From Candidatus Nanopelagicales bacterium (lineage in GTDB: Bacteria; Actinomycetota; Actinomycetes; S36-B12), in NCBI GenBank assembly GCA_030827125.1, contig JAURFD010000012.1, positions 1 to 64,000 on the forward strand: a stretch of 64,000 bases of DNA, in the 5' to 3' direction. Under the pieces are notes generated by a model, which was not told the origin of the DNA, ran no database searches, and saw only the letters and a program-made list of their open reading frames with translations. The translations under genes and the position numbers were made by a program. Shown piece by piece: positions 18,559 to 26,860 of the stretch; position 1 is the stretch's first letter; each line of letters starts with the position of its first letter.

Positions 18559-19178
18559 TGCGCACCTATGTCGGTGCGCTCATCGCGCTCACGGCCGGAG
18601 CGTTGGCGATTCTTATCGCGTACGGGGCCATCTGGGCCGTGGTGACCGCACCTTTGATGTCGGGTGAGGGGGCGCCCACTTCGGTGGTGGAACTCAGCGG
18701 TCGAGAACTCGCGCCGCTCGGTGCTGCCATGGGGTGGGTGGCCCTAGCTGGAATCGCCGGACTCCTCGCGACCGCCCGATGGGGTCGCCGGATCGTCGGG
18801 CTCCTACTGGTTTTTGCGGGCGGAATCGCCGGCGTCACCGCGTTCACGTTTGCGCTGACTGACGTCGCGGCGGGGGGTGGTGCCTTCGTTGAGGCGGCGT
18901 TGAGCGCCCGCGGCCTGGGGGCGGCAACGCAGACATCGATCACGGCCTGGTGGCTCGGCGGACTCCTCGGCGGCCTCGCGGTCCTCGTGGTGGGGATGAT
19001 GGCGCTGCTGTTGGGCGGGCGACTCCCGACGTTGTCGCGGCGCTATGACCGCGGTGTCTCGCCTGCACGCGAATCCACCGGTCAGGTCGCCATGTGGGAC
19101 GCGCTGGACAGGGGTGAGGACCCCACCGCGGGCGCAACTGGTTCAATGGGCAGCGAAAGCACCGAGGAGGAACGATGA
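18558..19178 (+). CDS. Trp biosynthesis-associated membrane protein (Trp_oprn_chp)
   Basis: A 206-residue membrane protein with about four hydrophobic segments and a polar C-terminal tail. Position directly after trpE and topology match the actinobacterial family Trp_oprn_chp (TIGR02234), known only by its association with tryptophan genes. GTG 18558 shares one base with the trpE stop (TAGTG). The stop overlaps the next small gene by four bases. Biochemical role is unknown; a link to tryptophan or chorismate metabolism is only suggested by context. Confidence 0.82.
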   Translation: MRTYVGALIALTAGALAILIAYGAIWAVVTAPLMSGEGAPTSVVELSGRELAPLGAAMGWVALAGIAGLLATARWGRRIVGLLLVFAGGIAGVTAFTFALTDVAAGGGAFVEAALSARGLGAATQTSITAWWLGGLLGGLAVLVVGMMALLLGGRLPTLSRRYDRGVSPARESTGQVAMWDALDRGEDPTAGATGSMGSESTEEER

Positions 19179-19393
19179 GTGGCGAGCACAGCGACCACGG
19201 CAATACCCCGGCGGCATGGACCCTCACGGTTCTCATCTCGATCGGATTCTTGGTCGCGACGACCGCACTGGTCCTGGGGTCCTGGATCTGGTTTTGGGTC
19301 GGCGTGGCGATCGTCGCCCTCGGTGGCATCGTCGGCGGTGTGATGAGGGCGGCCGGCCTCGGCCAGCCCCGCGCCGCGAGTTCCTCACGGTGA
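19175..19393 (+). CDS. HGxxPAAW family small membrane protein
   Basis: A 72-residue protein with the signature HGNTPAAWT near residues 8-16 and two hydrophobic segments (about 15-35 and 37-58). The motif defines a family of actinobacterial membrane proteins found beside trpE and the Trp_oprn_chp gene. ATG 19175 overlaps the preceding stop (ATGA). The short basic C-terminal tail is probably cytoplasmic. Function unknown. Confidence 0.85.
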   Translation: MSGEHSDHGNTPAAWTLTVLISIGFLVATTALVLGSWIWFWVGVAIVALGGIVGGVMRAAGLGQPRAASSSR

Positions 19394-19394
19394 C

Positions 19395-20117
19395 GTGACC
19401 TCTCCTCAACCTCACGTGGGCGATCCGAGCCGTCCCCCCGGCGGTCAGCGTGGCCTGGTCCTCATCGTTGAAGACGAGGCCCCGATCGCCGAAGTGTTGC
19501 GGCTCTACCTCAACCGGGAGGGATTCGAGGTCGCCGTCGCCACGGATGGACCCGGGGGGCTCGCCACTATCGGTCAACGGCGTCCGGCCGCGGTGATCTT
19601 GGATGTGGGTCTGCCGGGTATGGACGGCACCGAAGTGTGTCGCCGGATGCGCGCGGCTGGAGATTGGACGCCGGTGCTCTTCTGCACGGCCCGCGATGAC
19701 GAGGTCGACCGAGTACTCGGTCTCGAAATGGGCGGCGATGACTACATCACCAAGCCGTTCAGTCCTCGGGAGGTCGTTGCCCGCGTCAAGGTCGCACTGC
19801 GCCACGCCCGCGGACCGGTTCAGGACGACACCGTCACCGTGGGTCGAGTATCCCTCGACCGCGCATCCCGCCGGGTCACCGTGGACGGGTCCGAGATTGC
19901 GCTGACCGCGACGGAGTTCGACCTGCTGGAGTACCTCATGGACCAGCCTGGTCGGGTCGTGTCCCGTGATCAGCTGCTGGCGGAGGTGTGGGGCTACGCC
20001 GCTGTGGTCGGTACGCGCACCGTGGACGTTCACGTGGCCCAGGTGCGCGCCAAACTGGGCGAGGCGAGCCCCATCCGAACCGTGCGCGGGGTGGGCTACT
20101 CCGCGGAGGCCCCGTGA
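19395..20117 (+). CDS. Two-component response regulator, OmpR/PhoB family
   Basis: A 240-residue regulator: receiver domain about residues 20-135 with the acidic pair in IVEDEAP, phosphoacceptor in ILDVGLPGMDG (Asp70) and the conserved lysine in DDYITKPFSPRE. The C-terminal winged helix follows (TATEFDLLEYLMDQPGRVVS, VWGY, RTVDVHVAQVRAKLG). GTG 19395 lies one base after the previous stop and adds about 20 residues before the receiver fold. It overlaps its histidine kinase by four bases. The signal and target genes cannot be read from the sequence; its position among trp genes does not by itself show that it controls them. Confidence 0.9.
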   Translation: MTSPQPHVGDPSRPPGGQRGLVLIVEDEAPIAEVLRLYLNREGFEVAVATDGPGGLATIGQRRPAAVILDVGLPGMDGTEVCRRMRAAGDWTPVLFCTARDDEVDRVLGLEMGGDDYITKPFSPREVVARVKVALRHARGPVQDDTVTVGRVSLDRASRRVTVDGSEIALTATEFDLLEYLMDQPGRVVSRDQLLAEVWGYAAVVGTRTVDVHVAQVRAKLGEASPIRTVRGVGYSAEAP

Positions 20118-21487
20118 GCCGTCCGGGCATCCTCTCCCGGATCCTGCTCTTGGCCACGGCGGTCGCGAGCATTGCCGTGGTGGTCGCCGGCCTGGTATCG
20201 CTCCCGCTGATCCGGAGCAATGCGCAGGCGATCGCCGCGGATGACCTGTCACGTCTTGCCGATCTGACGGCGTCTTCTCTGCGTGTCGATCGCGAAGGCC
20301 GCTACGTCGTCCCGCCACGCGTGGGCAATGTGCTGCTCGCCGAGGGAGTTACGGCCTACGTCGTCTCCACAGGCGCCACGGATCTCCCAGATGGAGTGGA
20401 CGATGCCGACGTCGCCGCCGTGACGGCGGGGGAGTCGATCCAGCGCACCGCAGACACCCCGGCGGGTGCCGTGCTTATCGCCGGCCGCGCCTTTGAGCCG
20501 GGGACCGGAGTAATCCTGATCCAGTCGGCCTCGGTCGCGGGGAGTTCGGCCGGAGACATCATCGTGCGGTTGGTTGTCGCACTGCTGATCGGCCTCGGCA
20601 TTGCCGTGATCATTGCCGTCGTCGCCTCCGTGCGCATCATCACCCCGCTGCGGCGAGCCGCCGATGCCGCGTTGCGCCTCGGGAGTGGCGATCGCGATGT
20701 GTACGTGGACCCCGAGGGGCCCGCGGAGATTGCCGACATCGCCGAAGCACTGAATCAACTCACCGCCGCCCTGGCAGTCTCGGAGGGCCGGCAGCGCGAG
20801 TTCCTCCTGTCGGTTTCCCACGAACTGCGGACGCCGATCACCTCGGTGCGCGGGTACGCCGAAGCTCTCGCGGACGGGATCGTGCCACCGGAGGACGTTG
20901 CGCGCACCGGAGCGATCGTGGCGGCCGAGAGTCAACGACTCGACCGGCTCGTGAGCGATCTGCTCGATCTGGCACGCCTGCGCGCCGATAACTTCACCGT
21001 GTCACCGGTCGACGTTGATGCGCGCAGTCTGCTTGCCGACGCCGCAGGAGTGTGGACCGATCGGTGCGAGCGGGACGGCGTACGGCTCGTAACGGAGATG
21101 CCCGCCGACGCGGTGATGGTGCGTGCGGATCCCCTCAGACTGCGGCAGATCATCGACAACCTCGCGGAGAACGCGCTGCGTCTGGTCCCGGCCGACGGCG
21201 TCATCGTCCTTGCGGTGCGCGCCGAGGGCCCCTGGGGCGTTGTGGAGGTCCGCGACTCCGGTCCCGGTCTGTCGGCGGCCGACCTCGAGGTGGCCTTCGA
21301 GCCGGGCATCCTGCACGAGCGATATCGCGGTATCCGGCAGGTCGGCACCGGCGTCGGGCTCGCCCTGGTCGGCCGGCTCTCCCAGGAGATGGCCGGGTCG
21401 GCGCGGGCCGGCGCTGCCCCCGAGGGAGGCGCGAGTTTCACCGTGTTTGTCCCACGAGTCCATGCGATGCCACCCGCTCGGGCGTAA
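20114..21487 (+). CDS. Sensor histidine kinase
   Basis: A 457-residue membrane kinase. Transmembrane segments at about residues 8-32 and 150-175 flank an extracytoplasmic sensor region of roughly 115 residues with no recognised domain. A HAMP linker is followed by the dimerisation domain with the phosphoacceptor in SVSHELRTPITSV (His236), then the ATP-binding domain with the N box DNLAENALRL, G1 box DSGPGLS and the G2-like GTGVGLALV. GTG 20114 overlaps the response regulator stop (GTGA), so the two are cognate partners. The stop codon itself forms part of a -10 box for the next gene. Confidence 0.9.
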   Translation: MSRPGILSRILLLATAVASIAVVVAGLVSLPLIRSNAQAIAADDLSRLADLTASSLRVDREGRYVVPPRVGNVLLAEGVTAYVVSTGATDLPDGVDDADVAAVTAGESIQRTADTPAGAVLIAGRAFEPGTGVILIQSASVAGSSAGDIIVRLVVALLIGLGIAVIIAVVASVRIITPLRRAADAALRLGSGDRDVYVDPEGPAEIADIAEALNQLTAALAVSEGRQREFLLSVSHELRTPITSVRGYAEALADGIVPPEDVARTGAIVAAESQRLDRLVSDLLDLARLRADNFTVSPVDVDARSLLADAAGVWTDRCERDGVRLVTEMPADAVMVRADPLRLRQIIDNLAENALRLVPADGVIVLAVRAEGPWGVVEVRDSGPGLSAADLEVAFEPGILHERYRGIRQVGTGVGLALVGRLSQEMAGSARAGAAPEGGASFTVFVPRVHAMPPARA

Positions 21488-21490
21488 GGT
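21485..21490 (+). promoter_or_regulatory. -10 box for leaderless DUF2752 gene
   Basis: TAAGGT overlaps the histidine-kinase stop codon and is followed by exactly six bases and ATG 21497. It predicts independent leaderless expression of the DUF2752 gene. Confidence 0.45.
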
Positions 21491-21496
21491 CGAGTC

Positions 21497-21973
21497 ATGA
21501 CGTCCGTGCACGAGCATCCGGTGGCTGCCGAGGCTCCCCGGGGATCCGTTGACGAACGCTCACGCGCGCGGCGCATTCTCGCTCCCACGGCAACGGCTTT
21601 GGGTGTCATCGTCGCGACCGGAATCGTCGCTCGCATCGATCCAAACGAGCCGGGCAACTACCCGCTGTGCCCGACCCTCGCTCTGTTCGGTATCGACTGC
21701 CCCGCCTGCGGTGGACTTCGCGCGACACACGCACTGGCCAACGGCGACCTCGTCCGGGCCATGGATCACAACCTCGTGTTCGTCCTCCTCGTGCCGGCCA
21801 TCATCGTCGGTTGGGCGGTGTGGTTCTGGCGATCCTGGACCGGCAGGCGTTGGGAGGATTCGCCGCGCAAGCGCGCGTTCATGCGCTACGGCCCGATGAT
21901 CTTGCTGTTCGTCCTGGTGGCCTTCGGGGTGGTGCGCAACTTCGTCCCGTACCTGGGCTCGGGGGTCGGCTGA
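21497..21973 (+). CDS. DUF2752 family membrane protein
   Basis: A 158-residue membrane protein with the DUF2752 hallmark CPACGGLRATHAL near residues 73-85, a paired-cysteine motif after the sequence YPLCPTLALFGID. About three hydrophobic segments (near 30-47, 92-113 and 133-150) surround it. Family members lie near trp genes in many actinobacteria; their function is not established. Start ATG 21497 lies six bases after a -10 box. A 53-base gap follows before trpC. Confidence 0.85.
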   Translation: MTSVHEHPVAAEAPRGSVDERSRARRILAPTATALGVIVATGIVARIDPNEPGNYPLCPTLALFGIDCPACGGLRATHALANGDLVRAMDHNLVFVLLVPAIIVGWAVWFWRSWTGRRWEDSPRKRAFMRYGPMILLFVLVAFGVVRNFVPYLGSGVG

Positions 21974-22026
21974 CCTGGCCCTGAGGCCCTGTGAAACCCT
22001 GACGTCGTGTACGGCAGGGGCAAGTG

Positions 22027-22836
22027 ATGAGCGTCCTCGACGACATCATCGCGGGCGTACGGATCGACCTTGATGGTCGCATGTCGGCAATGCCGCTCGA
22101 CCAGCTGAAGGAGTGCGCGGCACGCAAGCCCGATCCGCAAGATGCCGAAGCAGTTCTGCGGGAGCCGGGTGTCGGCGTCATCGCCGAGGTGAAGCGCGCA
22201 AGTCCGAGTCGCGGACGCATGGCTGACATTGAGGACCCCGCGGCGCTGGCTCGTGACTATGAAGCCGGTGGAGCGCGTGCCATCTCCGTGCTCACGGAGG
22301 AGCGACGCTTCGGTGGGTCACTCGAGGACTTGCGCGGCGTTCGGTGCGCGGTTGACATCCCGGTCTTGCGCAAGGACTTCATCGTCTCGAGTTACCAACT
22401 GTGGGAGGCGCGAGCCTTCGGCGCAGACCTAATCCTGCTTATTGTTGCGGCACTCGATCAGAACGCTCTCGTGAGTCTCATCGAACGCACGCGGTCCCTC
22501 GGGATGACCCCGCTCGTCGAGGTCCACGACCCCGACGAAGTGGCGCGGGCCGTTGATGCTGGCGCGACGGTCATCGGCGTCAACGCCCGCGATCTTCGCA
22601 CGCTTGAGGTCGATCGCGACACCTTTGCCCGGGTAGCCCCGCTGATCCCGGACACGTGCGTGCGGATCGCTGAGTCCGGGGTCCGTGACCCACGCGACCT
22701 CATCGCTTACGCCGAGGTGGGTGCGGACGCCGTACTCGTCGGCGAGAGCCTGGCCACGTCAGCTGATCCGCGCGCCGCCGTGCACGACCTGGTCACGGCC
22801 GGATCACATCCAGCCCTGCGAGGGATGCGTGAGTAG
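22027..22836 (+). CDS. trpC: Indole-3-glycerol-phosphate synthase
   Basis: TrpC cyclises carboxyphenylaminodeoxyribulose phosphate to indole-3-glycerol phosphate. The 269-residue barrel has [13 protein letters not shown], with catalytic glutamate and lysine, [23 protein letters not shown] and RIAESGV. It is monofunctional, without a fused TrpF domain. I take ATG 22027, preceded by AGGGG; GTG 22024 one codon earlier is possible. The trpB GTG lies inside its final codons, giving an eight-base overlap. Confidence 0.94.
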   Translation: MSVLDDIIAGVRIDLDGRMSAMPLDQLKECAARKPDPQDAEAVLREPGVGVIAEVKRASPSRGRMADIEDPAALARDYEAGGARAISVLTEERRFGGSLEDLRGVRCAVDIPVLRKDFIVSSYQLWEARAFGADLILLIVAALDQNALVSLIERTRSLGMTPLVEVHDPDEVARAVDAGATVIGVNARDLRTLEVDRDTFARVAPLIPDTCVRIAESGVRDPRDLIAYAEVGADAVLVGESLATSADPRAAVHDLVTAGSHPALRGMRE

Positions 22837-24058
22837 CGCGAAGCTCGAGAGTGATGTCCGCGGCCACTACGGTCCCTATGGCGGTCGCTTCGTCCCCGAA
22901 GCGCTCACGGCGGCACTGGACGAACTCGATGCGGCCTTCCGCGCCGCGCTGGTCGACCCGGCATTCGGCGCCGAACTCGACCGGCTGCAGCGGACCTACA
23001 CCGGCCGACCCTCACCGCTCACCGATGCGATCCGCTTCGGTCAGGAGCACTGCGGGGGAGCGCGCGTTCTGCTCAAGCGCGAAGACCTCAATCACACCGG
23101 TTCGCACAAGATCAACAACGTGTTGGGACAGGCGCTGCTCACCGTGCGCATGGGCAAGAAGCGGGTCATCGCTGAGACCGGTGCTGGTCAACACGGGGTC
23201 GCCTCCGCGACCGCAGCTGCACTCATGGGGCTGGACTGCACCGTCTACATGGGCGAGGAGGACACGCGGCGCCAGGCCCTGAATGTGGTGCGTATGCAAT
23301 TGCTCGGTGCCACGGTCGTTCCGGTCACGGCGGGTGCTCGCACCCTCAAGGATGCGATCAACGAGGCAATGCGCGACTGGGTGACGACCGTCGACGAGAC
23401 CCACTACATCCTCGGGACGGTGACGGGTCCGAGCCCGTTCCCGGAAATGGTGCGGCACTTCCAGTCCGTCATCGGCCACGAGGCACGCGAACAGGTGCTC
23501 GAGCTCACCGGGCGATTGCCTGATGCCGTGGCGGCATGTGTCGGCGGTGGCTCGAATGCCATGGGCATTTTCAGTGGCTTCATCGATGACGGCGAGGTCG
23601 CCCTGTGGGGATTCGAAGCGGGGGGCGACGGCGTGGAAACCGGACGTCACGCTGCGCGATTCGCTGGGGGAGCGCCGGGCGTTCTTCATGGTGCGCGGAC
23701 CTACGTCATGCAGGACGAGTGGGGGCAGACGGTGCCGTCGCACTCCATCAGTGCGGGCCTGGACTACCCGGGCGTTGGTCCGGAGCACGCCTGGTTGCAC
23801 GACACGGGTCGCGCGCACTACTCACCGGTCAACGATGCCGAGGCGATGTCGGCTTTCGAGGCACTGTGTCGCACCGAAGGCATCATCCCGGCGATTGAGA
23901 GCGCCCATGCCCTCGCCGGCGCAATGCGCCTGGGCCGTGAGCTAGGGCCCGACGCGATGATCGTGGTCAACCTGTCCGGTCGTGGCGACAAGGACGTGGC
24001 CACCGCGGCGCGCTGGTTCGATCTCGACGACGTCGACGAAAGCGCCGAGGGTCGATGA
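22829..24058 (+). CDS. trpB: Tryptophan synthase beta chain
   Basis: TrpB condenses indole with serine using PLP. The 409-residue protein is of the TrpB1 type: [12 protein letters not shown], the PLP lysine in HTGSHKINN (Lys94), AETGAGQHG with the catalytic glutamate, the glycine-rich phosphate loop [10 protein letters not shown] and the C-terminal [12 protein letters not shown] 22829 gives the expected N-terminus and overlaps trpC by eight bases; longer in-frame starts lie well inside trpC and are rejected. The stop overlaps trpA by four bases. Confidence 0.95.
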   Translation: MSSAKLESDVRGHYGPYGGRFVPEALTAALDELDAAFRAALVDPAFGAELDRLQRTYTGRPSPLTDAIRFGQEHCGGARVLLKREDLNHTGSHKINNVLGQALLTVRMGKKRVIAETGAGQHGVASATAAALMGLDCTVYMGEEDTRRQALNVVRMQLLGATVVPVTAGARTLKDAINEAMRDWVTTVDETHYILGTVTGPSPFPEMVRHFQSVIGHEAREQVLELTGRLPDAVAACVGGGSNAMGIFSGFIDDGEVALWGFEAGGDGVETGRHAARFAGGAPGVLHGARTYVMQDEWGQTVPSHSISAGLDYPGVGPEHAWLHDTGRAHYSPVNDAEAMSAFEALCRTEGIIPAIESAHALAGAMRLGRELGPDAMIVVNLSGRGDKDVATAARWFDLDDVDESAEGR

Positions 24059-24858
24059 CCACGCTCGCGCAGGCCTTCGCGACGGCCCGCGACGAGGGCC
24101 GGGCCGCCCTCATCGGCTACCTCCCCGCCGGCTTCCCCACCGTCCGCGACAGTGCGCGCCTGATGCGCGCCATGGTCGAGGAGGGTGTGGACATCGTGGA
24201 GGTGGGTCTGCCGTACTCCGATCCGCTCATGGATGGTCCGGTGATCCAGGCTGCGGCCAACCAGGCACTCGAGGCCGGTACTACCCCCCGCGACGTGATC
24301 GCCATTGCCGGTGAGGTGGCCCAGACCGGTGCCCCAGCAGTGGTGATGTCGTACTGGAATCCCATCGAGCGGTACGGCGTCGATGCGTTCGCGCGCGAAC
24401 TTGCCGCGGCCGGGGGATCCGGGGTCATCACTCCGGACCTCACCCCGGAGGAGTCCGGCGACTGGACCGCGGCGACGTCGGCCCACGACGTAGATCGCAT
24501 CTTCCTCGTTGCCCCGTCGAGCACCGATGAGCGCATCGGCCGAGTTGCGGCGGAGTGCAGTGGATTTGTCTATGCCGCCTCCACCATGGGGGTCACCGGG
24601 GCCCGGACGTCGGTGTCGAATTCCGCCGCCACACTGGTGGCCCGGGTTCGGGCGGCCACCGACCTGCCCGTAGCGGTGGGGCTCGGCGTGTCCACCGGGG
24701 ACCAGGCGGCCGAAATCGCCCAGTACGCCGATGGCGTCATCGTGGGATCGGCCTTCATCCGGCTCATCCTCGAGGCCGCCTCGGTCGATGAGGCCGAGCA
24801 GGCTGTCCGTGCCCTCGCCCGGGAACTCGCCGAGGGCGTACGGCGTCGCAGTCCGTAG
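24055..24858 (+). CDS. trpA: Tryptophan synthase alpha chain
   Basis: TrpA cleaves indole-3-glycerol phosphate and passes indole to TrpB. The 267-residue barrel contains [29 protein letters not shown] with the catalytic glutamate and aspartate, [10 protein letters not shown], and [12 protein letters not shown] for phosphate binding. ATG 24055 overlaps the trpB stop (ATGA), the arrangement expected for subunits of one complex. Length is normal. Confidence 0.95.
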   Translation: MTTLAQAFATARDEGRAALIGYLPAGFPTVRDSARLMRAMVEEGVDIVEVGLPYSDPLMDGPVIQAAANQALEAGTTPRDVIAIAGEVAQTGAPAVVMSYWNPIERYGVDAFARELAAAGGSGVITPDLTPEESGDWTAATSAHDVDRIFLVAPSSTDERIGRVAAECSGFVYAASTMGVTGARTSVSNSAATLVARVRAATDLPVAVGLGVSTGDQAAEIAQYADGVIVGSAFIRLILEAASVDEAEQAVRALARELAEGVRRRSP

Positions 24859-24918
24859 CGGGATCGTGGATCGGGGCGCGCCAGGCGGGGCCGTGGTGCG
24901 TTCGGACGGCGGGCCCCG

Positions 24919-24924
24919 TAGCGT
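24919..24924 (+). promoter_or_regulatory. Probable -10 box for the DsbA-like gene
   Basis: TAGCGT lies 36 bases before ATG 24961, with a good ribosome-binding site GAAGGGGA in between. This would be a conventional leadered transcript in the 102-base trpA-dsbA gap. Confidence 0.35.
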
Positions 24925-24960
24925 AGGACGACGAACTTCCACCTGAAGGGGACGGCACAG

Positions 24961-25767
24961 ATGGCCAAGGACCGGCAGTCCAAGAGCACGCGGGAAAAGG
25001 CTGCGGCCGCTCGCGCCGAGCAGATGGCGGCGGAGCAACGTCGTGAGCGGACCGTGCGCATCATCGGTGCGATCGGTGTCATCGCGGTGGTCGCCATCAT
25101 CATTGGCCTTGCCGTGATCGTGCCGCGGTTGTCCAGCGACGACAGCGGCGGCGATCTCCCGGGTCCCGATCCGGCCGCGCCGGTTCCGACCGGGGTCTTC
25201 GGGTCTGACTCGGAATACGCCTACGGCGTCCCGTTCGGCACGGCACCGGAGACCGCGCCGGTCCTGCAACTGTGGGAGGACTTCCAGTGCCCCGCCTGCG
25301 GCGCGTTGGAAGAGGTCAACGGTTCGGGTATCGAGAGCCTCGCCGAAGCCGGCGACCTGCAGCTCATCTGGCGCCCCACCGCCTTCCTCGACAACAACCT
25401 TGGCAACACCTCTTCCGCCGAGGCCATCAACGCTTGGGGTTGTGCGATCGACGCGGGCAAGACGGCCGAGTACCACAACGAGGTCTTCGCCAACCAGCCC
25501 GAGACCGAGGGTGATGGTTGGACCAACGAGCAGTTCGTGGCGATGGCCGAGGCCGTCGGCATCACCGGTGTGCCGCTGGAACAGTTCAATGACTGCCTGA
25601 CGTCGGGCCGGTACTTGCCCTGGGCCGCGAACAGCACCCAGATCTTCTACGACTCCAACATTCAGGGAACGCCGTCCGGCATCCTCAACGGCACCCCGGT
25701 CGAGAATGCGACCCTTGCCGACCAGACACAGCTGGAGCAGTTGGTCAAGGACGCGTCCGCCCAGTAA
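24961..25767 (+). CDS. Membrane-anchored DsbA-like thioredoxin-fold protein
   Basis: A 268-residue protein with a basic cytoplasmic N-terminus, a single transmembrane helix at about residues 36-57 and an extracytoplasmic thioredoxin-fold domain of the DsbA type. The redox motif is CPAC in LWEDFQCPACGALEE (near residues 109-112). The domain ends with the cis-proline-like segment NIQGTPSGILNGTPV. It probably oxidises or isomerises disulfides in exported proteins; the precise partner is not known. It is followed by lgt with a one-base overlap (TAATG), so they are likely cotranscribed. Confidence 0.87.
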   Translation: MAKDRQSKSTREKAAAARAEQMAAEQRRERTVRIIGAIGVIAVVAIIIGLAVIVPRLSSDDSGGDLPGPDPAAPVPTGVFGSDSEYAYGVPFGTAPETAPVLQLWEDFQCPACGALEEVNGSGIESLAEAGDLQLIWRPTAFLDNNLGNTSSAEAINAWGCAIDAGKTAEYHNEVFANQPETEGDGWTNEQFVAMAEAVGITGVPLEQFNDCLTSGRYLPWAANSTQIFYDSNIQGTPSGILNGTPVENATLADQTQLEQLVKDASAQ

Positions 25768-26705
25768 TGGACGTCCTCGCCTACATCCCCAGCCCCAGCC
25801 AGGGGGTGTGGAACCTCGGTCCCATCCCGCTGCGTGCGTATGCGCTGCTCATCATCCTCGGCATCGTCGTTGCGGTCTGGGTGGGCAGTCGGCGCTATGT
25901 CGATCGTGGGGGACGAGCCGGCGTCATCGGCGATATCGCCATCTGGGCGGTGCCGTTCGGCATCATCGGAGGGCGGCTCTACCACGTCATCACTGACTGG
26001 CAGTTGTACTTCGCTCCCGGGGGATCAGGGTTCATCGGTGCCCTGCGCATCTGGGACGGAGGCCTGGGGATTTGGGGCGCTGTCGCGCTCGGCGCCCTCG
26101 GCGCCTGGATTGGGGCCCGACGTCTGGGTGTGGCCCTGCCGCCCATCGCCGACGCCATCGCGCCGGGCATCGCCCTGGCTCAGGCGATCGGCCGCTGGGG
26201 CAACTACTTCAATCAGGAACTCTTCGGTGCGCCCACCACGTTGCCGTGGGGCCTGGAGATCGAGCCGCAATTCCGACCCGAGGGCTACACGGACTACGCA
26301 ACCTTCCATCCGACGTTTCTCTATGAGTCCCTGTGGCTGGTCGGCGTGGCGCTCGTGGTGATCTGGGCGGACCGCCGGTTCCGGATGGGGCACGGTCGCG
26401 CCTTCGCGCTCTACGTCCTGCTCTACACCATGGGCCGTGTCTGGATCGAGTACCTCCGCATCGACACGGCCAACCAGATTCTCGGCCTGCGGCTGAATGT
26501 CTGGACTTCCATCCTGGTGGGTCTTGGTGCGCTGATCTACCTCATCGTCTCGGCCCGGCTGCGCCCCGGCCGCGAAGAGGTCCTGCCTCCGCGCAAGTAC
26601 GTCGAACGTGAGGAGGCGGAGGCCGAGGCGGCCGCCGTCAAGGCGCCCAAGCCGGCTGCGAAGGTCACCGAGGTGACCCCCGAGGAGCCCGAGGACACGA
26701 CCTAA
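25767..26705 (+). CDS. lgt: Prolipoprotein diacylglyceryl transferase
   Basis: Lgt attaches diacylglycerol to the lipobox cysteine of prolipoproteins, the step before LspA. The 312-residue membrane protein has about seven hydrophobic segments and the family blocks [40 protein letters not shown] and TFLYESLW. A hydrophilic, Ala/Glu/Lys-rich tail of about 45 residues at the C-terminus exceeds the core enzyme, as often in actinobacteria. ATG 25767 shares one base with the preceding stop. The second inverted repeat follows eight bases after the stop. Confidence 0.94.
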   Translation: MDVLAYIPSPSQGVWNLGPIPLRAYALLIILGIVVAVWVGSRRYVDRGGRAGVIGDIAIWAVPFGIIGGRLYHVITDWQLYFAPGGSGFIGALRIWDGGLGIWGAVALGALGAWIGARRLGVALPPIADAIAPGIALAQAIGRWGNYFNQELFGAPTTLPWGLEIEPQFRPEGYTDYATFHPTFLYESLWLVGVALVVIWADRRFRMGHGRAFALYVLLYTMGRVWIEYLRIDTANQILGLRLNVWTSILVGLGALIYLIVSARLRPGREEVLPPRKYVEREEAEAEAAAVKAPKPAAKVTEVTPEEPEDTT

Positions 26706-26712
26706 ACCCCGT

Positions 26713-26770
26713 CGAATGTGCACTCGCGCGCACGAAACCGCCCCGGATCGTGCACGGGAGCGCACACTCG
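26713..26770. repeat. Intergenic inverted repeat, copy 2
   Basis: Arms at 26713-26733 and 26750-26770 are 21 bases each and match at 17 positions after reverse complementation; the loop is 16 bases. Both this and the 15.0 kb copy contain a CGAGTG-type outer end, a central GC(A/G)CT and an inner GTGCAC, and both sit 8 bases after a stop codon. They appear to be members of one repeat family. The gltB -10 box lies just downstream. Confidence 0.7.
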
Positions 26771-26778
26771 GTGGCACC

Positions 26779-26787
26779 TGATATCTT
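26779..26787 (+). promoter_or_regulatory. Extended -10 promoter for gltB
   Basis: TGATATCTT contains an extended -10 TG followed by the hexamer TATCTT at 26782-26787. It would give a leader of about 65 bases ending in a strong ribosome-binding site, GGAGGT, at 26848-26853 before ATG 26861. Confidence 0.5.
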
Positions 26788-26860
26788 TTCCGGCACGGGC
26801 CAACGGCGTCCCGTCCCTTCTGCTGGCCATTCCAGCGGATCCGACGTGGAGGTAGGCCCG

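Noticed and set aside
23818-25476. 552-codon minus-strand frame over trpA and the DsbA-like gene
   Set aside because: The plus-strand genes have clear motifs and coupled starts; the minus translation has no recognisable domain.
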